Part shown: one piece after another, positions 11,062 through 21,378 of the stretch
Layout of the letters: every line of letters begins with the position of its first letter
How positions within the stretch are numbered: position 1 is the first letter of the stretch
Origin: Erinaceus europaeus
Lineage: Eukaryota > Chordata > Mammalia > Eulipotyphla > Erinaceidae
DNA length: 64,000 nt
Assembly: GCF_950295315.1 (NCBI RefSeq)
Contig: NC_080164.1
Span: 11,997,659-12,061,658 of the forward strand
Direction: 5' to 3'
Translations under genes and position numbers: made by a program
Notes under the pieces: model-generated
Told to the model about the DNA's origin: nothing
The model's input: only the letters and a program-made list of their open reading frames with translations
The model's database searches: none

Positions 11062-11276
11062 AAAGTTAGGTAGAAGGAAAAGCACTAAGCAGAACCTAGA
11101 CTGGAGTTGATATACTGAGTCAAAGTAAAAAGACTCTGGGGTGGGGGTGGGGAGGGTTCAGGTCCTGGAACAAGTTAGTGGGGATTGTATTGTTATCTGG
11201 AAATGGTATATAAACTATTGTATTTTACTGTCGACTGTAAACCATTAATTCCCCCAATAAAGACTGAAAAGTTCAG
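11062..11276 (+). mobile_element. L1 type 2 3' end
   Basis: From AGCACTAAGCAGAACCTAGA through AGACTCTGGGGTGGGGGTGG and GGTCCTGGAACAAG to CTGTAAACCATTAATTCCCC and AATAAA. A deletion removes the usual GAGGACCTAGAGG block. 5'-truncated after the end of ORF2. Confidence 0.85.
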
Positions 11277-11435
11277 GGATTTATCTCCTTAGGGACCTTG
11301 AAAGAATGCAAATGCTTACAACTGACCTTCAAGCACACCCCTGAATTCCTTCAGTGACCTAAAAAAACCATTGACCTTCTAAAGCATTTCTTACCAGTGG
11401 AGCTACTCAGCAGATGTGGTTGGCAGAATTGACTG

Positions 11436-11640
11436 AGCTTTGGGGACCAGGTAGTGATGGGTCAGATAAAATGTGTACATTACTAAAATCAAGGACAGGA
11501 GTTCAAACCCCTGGTGCCCACCTGCAGAGGGGAAGTTTGATGAGTAATGAAGCAGTGCTACAGGTGTCTCTCATTCTCTCTCTAGTTCTACCCATCTTCT
11601 CTCTCAATTTCTATATGTTTCTATACAATAGTAAAAACAA
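11436..11640 (+). mobile_element. SINE class B
   Basis: TTTGGGGACCAGGTAGTGAT head, GAGTTCAAACCCCTGGTGCC B-box region, CACCTGCAGAGGGGAAGTTT and a CT-rich 3' part. Confidence 0.8.
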
Positions 11641-11749
11641 ATACTGTACTGTCAGGTTATATAGGAAACACAAATATGCGTAACACAAAACATACATATA
11701 TTTCAGATAATTCAGGGTGTTATTCATTAATGTTTTGAATAATACAATT

Positions 11750-12038
11750 ATTATTATTTTATTTTTGCAATTATTTATTTTCCCTTTTGTTGCCCTTGTT
11801 GTTTTTTATTGTTGTTGTAGTCATTATTGTTTTTATTCATGCCATTGTTAGATAGGACAGAGAGAAATGGAGAGAGGAGGGGAAGACAGAGAGGGCGAGA
11901 GAAAGACAAACACCTACAGACCTGATTCACCACTTGTGAAGCGACTCCCCTGCAGGCAGGGAGCCAGGGGCCTTTAGCTGGTCCTTGTGCTTTGCGCCAC
12001 CTGCTCTTAACCCTCTGTGCTACCGCTCGACTCCCTTA
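11750..12038 (-). mobile_element. SINE class A with target duplication
   Basis: Antisense class A SINE flanked by the 12-bp direct repeat AATAATACAATT (11738-11749 and 12039-12050). The internal B-box segment is deleted: GGGAGCCAGGGGCC passes straight into TTTAGCTGGTCC. Such a copy could not be transcribed by RNA polymerase III from its own box B. Confidence 0.9.
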
Positions 12039-12050
12039 AATAATACAATT

Positions 12051-12805
12051 CTAAAGTCATACCTTAAGTATTTCAATGACTTCAGTGGCTTCCTGAGGAT
12101 GCTACATATGTAGCTACAAAGGAAAAAAAAAAGTAGAAAATTAAACATCTAAGCTAAGGAATTTATTTTAAATAAATATAAACCAAAACAAAGCCATTAA
12201 TAACAGCATGTCCTTGGACATGAGCAAAGGGAATTCACATGTGAGTAGTAGATGAAAATACTGATATGTTTAAGTTTATAAAATGGCTAATAAATATGCG
12301 AGAAAATTTGAAAGTTTTCCAGAAAATAAAAAGAAATTTCACATTAAACTAAACGGTTGTTCTATTTTCCATTTGACTGTCTCAAGGTTGGAGACGGTGC
12401 AGTGAGGCAGGCCTTTTCAAATGCTTCCATTAGGAGAATAAAATAACAGAGAGTTCCTTGTAAATCAATTTGGTCTTATGTTTCAAGATTGTTAAACATA
12501 TTTCTACTGTTTTACCGAATGATTCCATTTCTCAGAACTTGTTGTAATGGGTAAAAAAAAAATACCTTAATGTAAAATAAAAAAAATATGCTGGATATAT
12601 AATAAAAATGAATATTTTGATGCATCCAGTATAGGGCTATGTCATTCTATTTCAGAGTGTTTATATAAAGGAATACAACAATTCTCATTTCCAAAGAATA
12701 ATAAAGATGATAAAAATGGTCATGTTTAAATATTCAATTATGAAACAAACAAAGAAATGTGAAAATTAAATATCAGTGATTTGTGATCAAGAAATGAAAG
12801 ACATA
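12051..12805. other. AT-rich sequence, no feature seen
   Basis: AT-rich, no recognised repeat and no convincing open frame. Confidence 0.4.
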
Positions 12806-13245
12806 CATGTCCGGTGCAGAGAAGCAATTATAGCAGAATATCTCTCACCTTCTGTATTCCAGAAAAGATTTTCAGTTCATACTCCCAAAGGGGAGAAGTG
12901 TTAGGGGGAGATGACCAGAGGGCTTTGATCTCCAACTCTGTCAGGGTCTTGAGAGAGAACAGGAGAAGTGGAAGGACATTTGGATGTAGTAATAGGTGTA
13001 GGTATGAATTGGAAAGGAAGGGAAATGGAATAATGGAAAATAAAATGGGAACATATATATAGGTATAAACAGATAGTTATGGAAATAACAGTTATCCTGT
13101 ATGTATGACCTGGGGAGAACTATTGTGATTTCCAATGGAGACAATAGGGATGGAGAACTCTGGTGGTGAGAATGCTGTGAAATTATACTACTGTTATCTC
13201 ATCATTTTGTAAATCAATATTAAGTCATTAATAAAACAAAAATAA
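12806..13245 (+). mobile_element. L1 type 1 tail, older long variant
   Basis: Starts like the type 1 terminus (CAGAGAAGCAATTATAGCAG, TCATACTCCCAAAGGGGAGA) and ends like it (GAACTCTGGTGGTGAGAATG, TTAAGTCATTAATAAAAC). Between them lies about 200 bp (from AGATGACCAGAGGGC to GGGGAGAACTATTG) absent from the younger copies. The same variant recurs at 58.7 kb. Confidence 0.7.
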
Positions 13246-13339
13246 ATGGGAAAATTAAATTAAGGGAATGTTTGAGTTATCTTATCTTTTTAAATGATGT
13301 AATATGTAGTTTGTTGAAGAATTTAGTGTTAGGGTGGCA

Positions 13340-13422
13340 AACTTATTTATTTATTTATTTACTTATTTTACTGAAATACTGAAAGATATACTCAGAGAGA
13401 GAGAGAGACCAGAGAACTTCTT
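13340..13422 (-). mobile_element. SINE class C, tail half
   Basis: A GA-rich stretch followed by GAGACCAGAGAACTTCTT. It is the 3' half of the class C SINE whose other half is at 14772-14886; the two were separated by the L1 tail insertion. Confidence 0.7.
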
Positions 13423-14771
13423 TTTTATATAATTTTAATTTTTTTATATTTCGTTATTCCCTTTTTGTTGCCTTTGTTGTTTTATTGTTATAGTTATTAT
13501 GGTTATTATCAATGCTGTTGTTGTTGGATAGGACAGACAGAAATGGAGAGAGGAGGGCAAGACAGAGGGGGAGAGAAAGACAGACACCTGCAGACCTACT
13601 TTGCCACTTGTGAAGCGACTCCCCTACAATTGAGGTGCTGGGGCTCAAACCGGCATCCTTAAGCTGGTCCTTATGCTTTGTGTCACCTGCACTTAATTTA
13701 CATAATTTTTATTAGTGATTTAATAACAATTGATAAGACTGTGGGAGTCTATACAATTCCCACCACCAGAGTACCATATCCTATCCTTTCCACTGGAAGC
13801 TTCCCTATTCTTTATTCCTCTAGGAGTATGGACCAAAGATCTCTATGGGGATCAGAAGGTGAGAGGTCTGGCTTCTGTAACTGCTTCGCCTCTGGACATG
13901 GGTGTTGGCAGGACAATTCATATTACCAGCCTGTTTTTATCTCTCCATAGTGGGGCAGTGCTCTGGGGAGGTGGGGTTCCAGGACATATTGGTGAGGTCA
14001 TCTGCCTAGGGAAGTCAGGTTAGCATCATGGTAGCATCTGCAACTAGAAGACTGAAAAAAACTAATATAATGCAGAACAAAAATGCTTAATAATCAGGAA
14101 CTTAAAGGCAAAAATATGGCAGATGAAATTTTGGATTTTCATAATGGCAGAAGCTAGGAAGTCTGCTTTAGGTATATTCTAATGGGCCCATAACTCTACT
14201 AATTTTTGCCTGAGCCTGAAAACTAACATGCAGATGGGCTAAAGGTATTTTCTGGGAGATAGTGTCAGCATTTAGGATAGAACTAGAAAGCTGGACAAGG
14301 GCAGATAGAAGCTCCCAAATATGGAGAAAATATAAAATAGAATTAACTGTAAACCCCATCCATCTGACCTTGAGCCCATGCCTATTCTTACTTAGCACAG
14401 GAGCCTGTGTAACCTCTGCAGATCTGTCAGTCTGAGCTCACATTCCATAGTCCTAGATAGGAACATTCTAGGCTGCACTCATTTCAGGACTGGTCTTCCT
14501 CAAGTGGCAGAGTATTTTGACCCAGCCTCCCTCTGGACAATGGTGCAATTTCTACCACTGTTGTTCCATATTGAGTGCAGGGTCCTATAGAGGCCCACAA
14601 GAGGGTTTATGATGTTGTTCTTGATGGAGATGACCAGTGACATTGGAGAGAATGATATGTTAGAGGTCTAGACCCATCATATTTTTGTGGGAATCCAAGG
14701 ATTCCCTGACTAAGGCCTAGGGTGATGGGATGGCCTGGTAGTGACCTAAAGGGCCATCATTAAATGTGCTG
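13423..14771 (-). mobile_element. L1 type 1 tail, antisense insertion
   Basis: A truncated type 1 tail in reverse orientation (tail side on the left as T-rich sequence, 5' end at 14771). It is flanked by an exact 18-bp duplication GAGACCAGAGAACTTCTT (13405-13422 and 14772-14789). It carries a class A SINE near its A-tail end. Confidence 0.85.
13450..13696 (-). mobile_element. SINE class A, head-truncated
   Basis: Antisense class A SINE inside the L1 tail insertion: CCTTTTTGTTGCC tail side, GGGGCTCAAACCGGCATCCT B-box side, ending at TGTCACCTGCACTTAA. The A-box-bearing terminal 30 bp are missing. Confidence 0.85.
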
Positions 14772-14886
14772 GAGACCAGAGAACTTCTTAGCTCTGGCTT
14801 ATGGTGATGGTGGGGTTTGAACCTGGGACCTTCGGTGCCTCAGGTATGGAAGTCTTTTTGCATAACTGTTGTGCTGTCTCCCCAGC
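14772..14886 (-). mobile_element. SINE class C, head half
   Basis: RC of the class C head and B-box region: GGTTTGAACCTGGGACCTTC, CTCAGGTATGGAAGTC, TGCTGTCTCCCCAGCCC. Rejoined with 13340-13422 it makes one interrupted element. Confidence 0.85.
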
Positions 14887-16076
14887 CCAGTGTTGCAAGA
14901 TTTTGTAATGCAAAGGAAATATAGCAAAGTACAGACTTGACAAATGCAAAGCAATCTGTGTTCTTGAGAATTTGCTTGTTTAGATTTGACTTTTTAATCT
15001 AGTTATTTGTAGGCAGTCATATATATCTATAAACTGTGATAATTAGACTGTGAATCTTCCACATGGAACAAGCTCTATCTACCATTCCTATAACTGACAA
15101 TGATAAGCAGTCTGTGTAGAACATCCGGTCAGATGGCTTCTCAGTGGTCCATGCATGAAACGGTTCATCAAGACCAGCCTGACAGCTCACAGGACACATT
15201 CAGACAAAGGAGAAAACCAGCTGCTACTCCAGAAATTTTATGGACACCTATCAGAAAAAAACACATTTTATCAGGTTATAATTAGAAAAGAAATGATGAC
15301 CCAGAGTTGTAGTGCACAACCAATGCAACTGTCCACAACAGCCTTGAATCATGTTACCTGATCACTGAGTGTCTACTAAGAAGATCGGAGACAACCAGAG
15401 GATGGGGTTAGGGGAAAAAAAAAAAACTGATGGGAAAAATGAAGGTAGAGGAAACTACCCCACCACAACTACACTTCCCTGTCTCACAGTGACATGGGAT
15501 CACCCCTTTCTAGAAGACCAGGGATGAGGTTATTGGTAACATACTGTTAACTGAGGTTATGGATAACACACTGTCAACTGAGGCCTGTGATAAGAGAAGG
15601 TGTTCTCGGACATGATGTGACCGAGATGACTCTGAACATGATTCAGAAGTGCAGTTAGGATGATAAAGCATCTCCACTTATAGAATTAGGAGGAACAATT
15701 TCCCCTGTGCTTTATTGTATGAAATTCTCTATGCATGTATGTACATAGATCTCTTGGCAAGTAAATTTACATGGCAAATGCTTAAAATGGTAACAATTAA
15801 AAACAAACAACAAAACAAAAAAACACTAGCTTCCAGGTCCATCTCACATTTTAGCAAAAACAAATTCTTATTGACAGTTAAGTATTTCCCATGCTGTTAT
15901 TAACTCAGCATGTGCATGTGTTATGTTTCTCCTTAACTATTTTCACTGGTAGTAAACACCACATAAAACATAAGAGGAGCTTGCATGTTTTACTCTGAAA
16001 TTAAAAGGGGGCATCTGGGAAATTATTCAGATTCGTTCCTCTTTTGGGGAAGAAAGAGGGTACATCAGAAAAAGAA
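14887..16076. other. Unrecognised sequence
   Basis: No family recognised. It contains an imperfect tandem duplication at about 15530-15585 (GTAACATACTGTTAACTGAG / ATAACACACTGTCAACTGAG). No convincing open frame. Confidence 0.4.
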
Positions 16077-16236
16077 AGAGAAGAAGAAGGGAGGAGAAAG
16101 AGGAGGAGGAGGAGAAGGAGGAGGAGGAGGAGGAAGAGGAGGAGGAGGAGGAGGAGGAGGAGGAGAAAGAGAAAGAGGAGGAGGAGGAGGAGGAGGAGGA
16201 AGAGGAGGAGGAGGAGGAGGAGGAGGAGGAGACAGC
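16077..16236 (+). repeat. (GGA)n polypurine microsatellite
   Basis: About 160 bp composed only of A and G, mainly GGA triplets with GAA and GAAAGA interruptions. Open frames across it are low-complexity artefacts. Confidence 0.95.
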
Positions 16237-16319
16237 TCTCTTTTCAGGAATCAATTTATGAAAAGAGAGCCTTTGTTTTTGTTTTATCATTGTTGGGGAT
16301 GTATTGCTCTGGGTCAACT

Positions 16320-16600
16320 TTTAAGATAGAAGGAGAGAGGGGGAGAAGTAGGGGGCAGGAGAGGGAGGGAGAGGGGGCTGGAAAAAGGAGAGGGAGAGGG
16401 AGAATGAAGAGAAAGAAGGAAGGGGAGAGAGGGAGAGAGAGTGTGTGAAGGAGGGGAGAGCATGAGAGGGGTAGGAGGAGAGGAGAGTGGGAAAGATACT
16501 ACAGCACAGAAGTTTCCTGCAGTGGGTGGGGGTTGTGTTGAACCTGGGTTGTGCCCATGGCAAAGCAGGTGCCTAATCTAGGTGAGCTATTGGCATATAA
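16320..16600 (-). mobile_element. SINE class D with GA-rich tail
   Basis: GA-rich body, then GATACTACAGCACAGAAGTT, TTGTGTTGAACCTGGGTTGT and CAGGTGCCTAATCTAGGTGA. It is the reverse complement of a tRNA-derived SINE with box B near 16540. Confidence 0.7.
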
Positions 16601-16794
16601 TTCTCCTCACAGCCCCCAAGATATCATCTACGTGACTTTACTGGTGGTTCTGGAAAGCCATTCTTGAACTAGACAGATTCAATATTCAAGCTAATTGAGG
16701 ACATTTCTTAGCTAAGAATTTCAGTTTTAACCAATGCAGAGAAGAGAATACATTTCAGAGACACTTGTTTGAATATTTGAATATTAAGACTTGA

Positions 16795-17070
16795 AGGAAT
16801 TATGATCAGTGAGATAAAACAGAAAAAGAAAAATGGATATGGGATGATCTCACAGATGGTCAGAAATTGACAAATAAGAACAGAATAGGAAACACAAAGC
16901 AGAACTTGCTGGATTTGTTGTATTGAACCACAGAAAAAGACTTTCAGGTCCTGGTACCTGATAGTGGAGAGGATCTACTCTGAGGGTGAGAGTGTTCACA
17001 GATAACGGAGAGATTTTTTTCACATGTACCAACAACTGTATTTACTGTGCACTTTTCATCCTCTCAATGA
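16795..17070 (+). mobile_element. Old L1 3' end, type 2-like
   Basis: GATCAGTGAGATAAAACAGA, GGATATGGGATGATCTCACA, CACAAAGCAGAACTTGCTGG and TCAGGTCCTGGTACCTGATA follow the type 2 order, but with heavy divergence and a poor tail. Confidence 0.65.
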
Positions 17071-19095
17071 AATAAGACTTTACCTGGTTGACTGTGTCAT
17101 GGTTTCTGTCAGGAACTATAATATCCAGTGTGCATCCACAAGTCTCTCTTAATTCTTAAGGAGGCTATTAGGCTTTTAATCTGACACAAAGTGAACAGAT
17201 ATAAACAAGTTCATCCTCATTTTATGGTTTTAACTTGAAAAAAAGGTTTACGAGTTTTAAACTTAGAGTGAAACACATATAAAGGTTCTAGCTTTGCAGA
17301 TAAAAACTAAGAAGAAAGTCAGTCAATGTTAGAAATACACTTTCTGCAGAAATTCAGGATGTTTATATTTCTCTCCCTTAAGCTATATTACAGAATCACA
17401 AATGAAAGGGTGCCAGATGAACACAAATAGTTTATTTATCCTGGATATTCACCTGTTAGCACAGATCTTGTCTAAAAAGAGTATTTTCACAGATTCTTCT
17501 GCTGCTTCTTATGATTATTTTTGATGTAAATGACTTACTAGCACTGAACTTCATTAAATCAAAAATATGCAAGGCTTGGCTTTTTTCTCTTCTCTGTTTT
17601 CAGTGTTTAAAAATATGTTTCATAATCCTGAAAAATTATTTCTAGTAGGAATGAAGTTGCAGTATACAGGTGGTGCGAGAAGAAGCCTCCACTTCCTGTC
17701 ATTCCATAAGCTAACGAGTGGCATAAAGGGAATCAGTGTATGTTTTCCAAACACTAAGGAAAGATTTGCTGATTCCAACATTTTGAATAAAAATAACATT
17801 TGGGTGCTACTCTTCCAGCTTCATCAAAAGTTTCTATTTTTTTTTTTTTCTGAGATACCCTTAAGAGATATACAGGAGCCTGAACTTCTAGGAATAGCTT
17901 CAGGAAATACTATTCCGTGGCATGGAAGGTAGGTTGTATCAACATGGGGCTTGAGTTCCCCATATGAACTGCAGTGGTGCAGATGTCAGGAAAATGGTAA
18001 TTGTAGAATGTTGAAGATGATAAGGAACATCTACTGTCCAAATCAAGTAAAACTTAGTCTTCTCCTCTAATTTAGCCATGTTTAATTTCTCTATCATGGG
18101 CTTCCTGGGGGAGTGGTGGTGTTTGAACAGCAAATTGAATGCGGGTCTATTGATGACCCAGACTCCTGGACATGCAATTCCTTTACTTGATGTTACCTTT
18201 GTTATCTACAAATTATGTAACAGAGCTCATGTTGATACTCTACCACCAATTCCCCTCCTCTCCTTCTTGGCAAAAGCATTCATGGTGAACCTCATGAAGC
18301 AGAGGGTCAGGATACTATGTTAATTATCTTATTGATAACATCTAACACAGTACCCTGTGCCTGGTGTGTGGATAGTTATAACTGTATTTCAAATGAATAC
18401 AGGAGAGATAGATGCAAGTTTCAGGTTTGTGTCAATGTGTCTATGTATCATAGAGAGTGGACAAGGCAACTCATCTAAGGAGGCCAAGTAAGCAGTTTCT
18501 CTAGTGAGAGACTTTGCTGATTATGACCTGACCCAAGTGCTAATTCTGGATTGTCGAATGTCTGAAAGAAGAGGTCTGAAGGTCTCTGACACCCCAAAGT
18601 TCAAATTTCCATCCAGGTCCATCTTCTAATGTGTTGTGTCTGAGTCACACCAAGTCACCAATAGTGTAAATAAAACATTCAGGTTTCTTGCAGAAATGCC
18701 AGACCACTATCCTTCATACAGTTAGGCAGAGCTTTGTAACAAGCTTTATAATGAGGCTATGAATTAAAGTGATGCATGGCTTTTCTGAGGTACAATATGC
18801 ATCACAATAGCCTGTATTAACAATTTAAAACCATATAATGTGCTTTATAAGCTAATAAAGTATCTGCCTCTAAATGATTTATCAAATATGAATAATGCAT
18901 CCAGAAATAACTTACAGCAACAGGGCCAGTCTCTCCTCCCACCAGCCTGCTTCTTCCTCGTATGATTCTGAGGACCCATAGGAGCAGAATAACTGAGCTC
19001 TAGTCACCAGCATGGTGTTCTGCCAGGAAGTCTGTGTGAGTTTCCATCAAGAGTCTTCCTACTAAATCTCCTACTTCCCAAGTTCAATTTTCTAT
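17071..19095. other. Repeat-poor block
   Basis: About 2 kb without recognised repeats. There is a strong splice-acceptor-like CTTCTCTGTTTTCAG near 17591 with an open frame after it (17567-17932), but no donor, protein family or conservation evidence, so I do not call an exon. Confidence 0.45.
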
Positions 19096-19210
19096 CTCTC
19101 CTCCCCTCTCCTCTCCTCTCCTCTCCTCTCCTCTCCTCTCCTCTCCTCTCCTCTCCTCTCCTCTCCTCTCCTCTTCCCTCTTCCCTCTTCCCTCTTTCCT
19201 CTTCCCTCTC
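19096..19210 (+). repeat. (CTCCT)n and (CTTCCCT)n pyrimidine tract
   Basis: A five-base CTCCT array of roughly 15 units passes into a seven-base CTTCCCT array of about five units. The strand is pure pyrimidine for over 100 bp. Confidence 0.95.
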
Positions 19211-19884
19211 CTGCTTCTTTCATGTCTGCCTCTCTTCCTACCCTATATACTTCCACGTCATCCTTCTCCCATTTGGGAGACTTCCTCACTTACTCAACCA
19301 ACCTGCTTCAAGAGATGTGAGATGCTACCCTGGAAAGTGTCCATAGAGGGGCACTTATGCATATGGAGTAAGCAATCAGTAGGCAAAGTAGTCCAGAGGG
19401 AGACCTGTGAGGGCTTATAGCCCAGAAAGGGAATACACATAGGGTTTATAGGTTTCTGAGACAAATTCATTTAACACATCAAATGCACAAAACTCTACTA
19501 GATTTCATATTCAGAACTTGGTCTTTTGAGCACAGTCATTATAAACAGCAGTGATTATTCAATGACACAAAGTGTGACAGAGATCTGTCTGGGCTTATTA
19601 GGGGAAACTTGATTGCAGAAAGAAATATATACAAAGAAAACATTTTCAAGACACTATGTGCACCCCCCCCAGATAAATAACTCTCTCTTTAGAATTCCAT
19701 TATATAGGTCTAAACAAACTGAACAAACAGAATTCCAAATAACATTAAGTACTTTCTTGGAGAAACAAAAGACCCATAACCACTACAACCCCCTAGATGA
19801 GAAACAACCTGGAGTATGCATTCACCAAACAAGTCAGGTTATTAAGTTCCATGGGGAGATGTAGAAGAAGAATTTCAAATGCTT
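19211..19884. other. Unrecognised sequence
   Basis: No recognised repeat, apart from a C9-10 run near 19663. No convincing coding frame. Confidence 0.4.
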
Positions 19885-20460
19885 GGTAGGGCTATACTAA
19901 TTTCCCTTCCCAAGATCAGTATGAGAAGACGGTCTTTTTCACCACATCCTGGCCAGAAATTTATTTTTCTGGCTTTCAGGTGATACACCTTTCATCAGGT
20001 ATGGGGTGGTATTCCATTGTTGTCTTGGTTTGCGTTTCTCTGACAAGTGGCCTCCTGAACTTTTCCATGTGTCTATTGACCATGAGAATATCTACCTTGA
20101 TGAAGAGTATGTCTAGAAGTTTGCTCCTGGACAGATGACCCCACCAATGTGTCCTGGAGCTCTGCTTCTTCAGATCCCTGTCCCACCAGGGAAAGAGAGA
20201 GACAAGGCTGGGGGTATGGATCAACCTGTCAATGTCCATGTTCAGTGGGGAAGTAATTACAGAAATCAGACTTTCTACTGTCTGCACCCCATAATGACCA
20301 TGGGTCCATACTCCCAGAGGGTTAAAGAATAGGAAAGCTATCAGAGGAGGGGATGGGATACAGAGTTCTGGTGGTGGGGCTTGTACCCCTCTAATCCTAT
20401 GGTTTTATTAGTGTTTCCATTTTATAAATAAACACATTAAAATAATAAAAAAAAGAAATA
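19885..20460 (+). mobile_element. L1 with inverted 5' part (twin-primed)
   Basis: 19885-20128 is antisense L1 ORF2 3' region (GGTGGTATTCCATTGTTGTC, TTGCGTTTCTCTGACAAGTG). From 20129 (GATGACCCCACCAATGTG) the type 1 tail runs in sense to ATAAATAAACACATT. Same architecture as 9712-10450. Confidence 0.75.
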
Positions 20461-20569
20461 CAAAAAAAAGAAACTTGCTCCACTTGTAATAAGGTTTGGG
20501 TATACTATTCCCAAGATTACTTATTGAGAAGACTAAACACTTTTCAAAAAAAAAAAAAACACTTTATTA

Positions 20570-20758
20570 ATCTGGAGAGTTTGTGGGAACAAAGATCCTT
20601 CTTGCATTGCTGGTGGGAATGTAAATTGGTCCAACCCCTGTGGAGATTAGTCTGGAGAACTTTAAGAAGGCTAGAAGTGCACCTACCTTATGACCCTGTA
20701 TTTCCTATCTTGGGGATATATCCTAAGGAACCAAAAACACCCATACAAAAAGATTTTG
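20570..20758 (+). pseudogene. L1 ORF2 C-terminal fragment
   Basis: The translated frame has HCWWECKLVQPLWRLVWRTL followed by LPYDPVFPILGIYPKEPKTP, the conserved zinc-finger-like C-terminal region of L1 ORF2. The class A SINE cuts it at 20759. Confidence 0.9.
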
Positions 20759-21006
20759 GGGGAGTCTGGTGGTAGCACAGCAGGTTAAACTCAAGTGCTG
20801 CAAAGTGCAAGGAGTCCCAGGCTCTCCACATGCAGGGGAGTGGCTTCACAAGTGGTTAAGCAGGTCTGCAGGTTTCTATCTTTCTTTCCCCTTCTCTCTA
20901 TTCCTTTTCTCTCTGCCCTATCCAGCAACAATGTCATCAATAATAACATTAATAACTACAACAATGAAACAACAAGGGCAACAAAAGGAAATAAATTAAT
21001 ATTTAA
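20759..21006 (+). mobile_element. SINE class A inside L1
   Basis: Head GGGGGAGTCTGGTGGTAGCA, TGCAGGGGAGTGGCTTCACA body, CAACAAGGGCAACAAAAGGA tail. The B-box segment is lost (GGAGTCCCAGGCTCTCCACA). It lies within an AAAAGATTTTT stretch of L1. Confidence 0.85.
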
Positions 21007-21025
21007 AAATATTTTTGTGTACCTA

Positions 21026-21358
21026 TGTTGGTATGCTTCTAAATTCTGCTTCTAAGACCCCTTCTGTTGCATTGCTTGACATTGTAGTCTATTTACATAA
21101 TCATTGTTCTCATTGTTTAATCCCAATTGGTTTGTGCACTATCTTCCTTCTTGCCACCCCCATCTACGTACTTCCTCTTCCTGACACTTCTGCCTCAGGG
21201 GATTTAAAAGACAGGGATTTCTAATGAAGAGAGATTAGAAGAGATTTACACTGTTTCACTGCATCCCTGCTCGTCAATAAAGATTGAACTGCATTCCCAG
21301 CTCAGCCATGAGTCCCTGGTCATCTGTCTCCCACCCACAAAGCTAGCCCAGCCCGGCA
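21026..21358 (+). mobile_element. Endogenous retrovirus LTR, class II-like
   Basis: Begins TGTTGGTATGCTTCTAA and ends GCTAGCCCAGCCCGGCA. It has a polyadenylation signal AATAAA at 21276-21281. It is similar in both ends and R/U5 to the antisense LTR at 51.1 kb. Two bases after the terminal CA there is a primer binding site. The whole unit 21026-21383 is flanked by TACCTA (21020-21025 and 21384-21389). No gag, pol or env is present. Confidence 0.8.
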
Positions 21359-21360
21359 AA

Positions 21361-21378
21361 TGGTGCCTGAACAGGGAC
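21361..21378 (+). other. Retroviral primer binding site, lysine-tRNA type
   Basis: TGGTGCCTGAACAGGGAC differs at two C-to-T positions from the site complementary to tRNA-Lys3 used by betaretroviruses and lentiviruses. Both changes are transitions that CpG/C decay could produce. Its spacing (2 nt after CA) is right for a PBS. Confidence 0.8.

Noticed and set aside
16027..16448. Open frames encoding poly-Ser, poly-Gly or poly-Arg across 16.0-16.4 kb
   Set aside because: They are translations of the GGA microsatellite in different frames; no codon structure or flanking coding signal.
17567..17932. Possible exon after a strong acceptor-like CTTCTCTGTTTTCAG
   Set aside because: No matching donor or protein motif, and the frame includes a T-run.
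21361..21378. Trace of a lentivirus, because the PBS is of the tRNA-Lys3 type
   Set aside because: Betaretroviruses such as the MMTV group use the same primer class, and the LTR is multicopy in this window with a 6-bp duplication; no lentiviral sequence is present.
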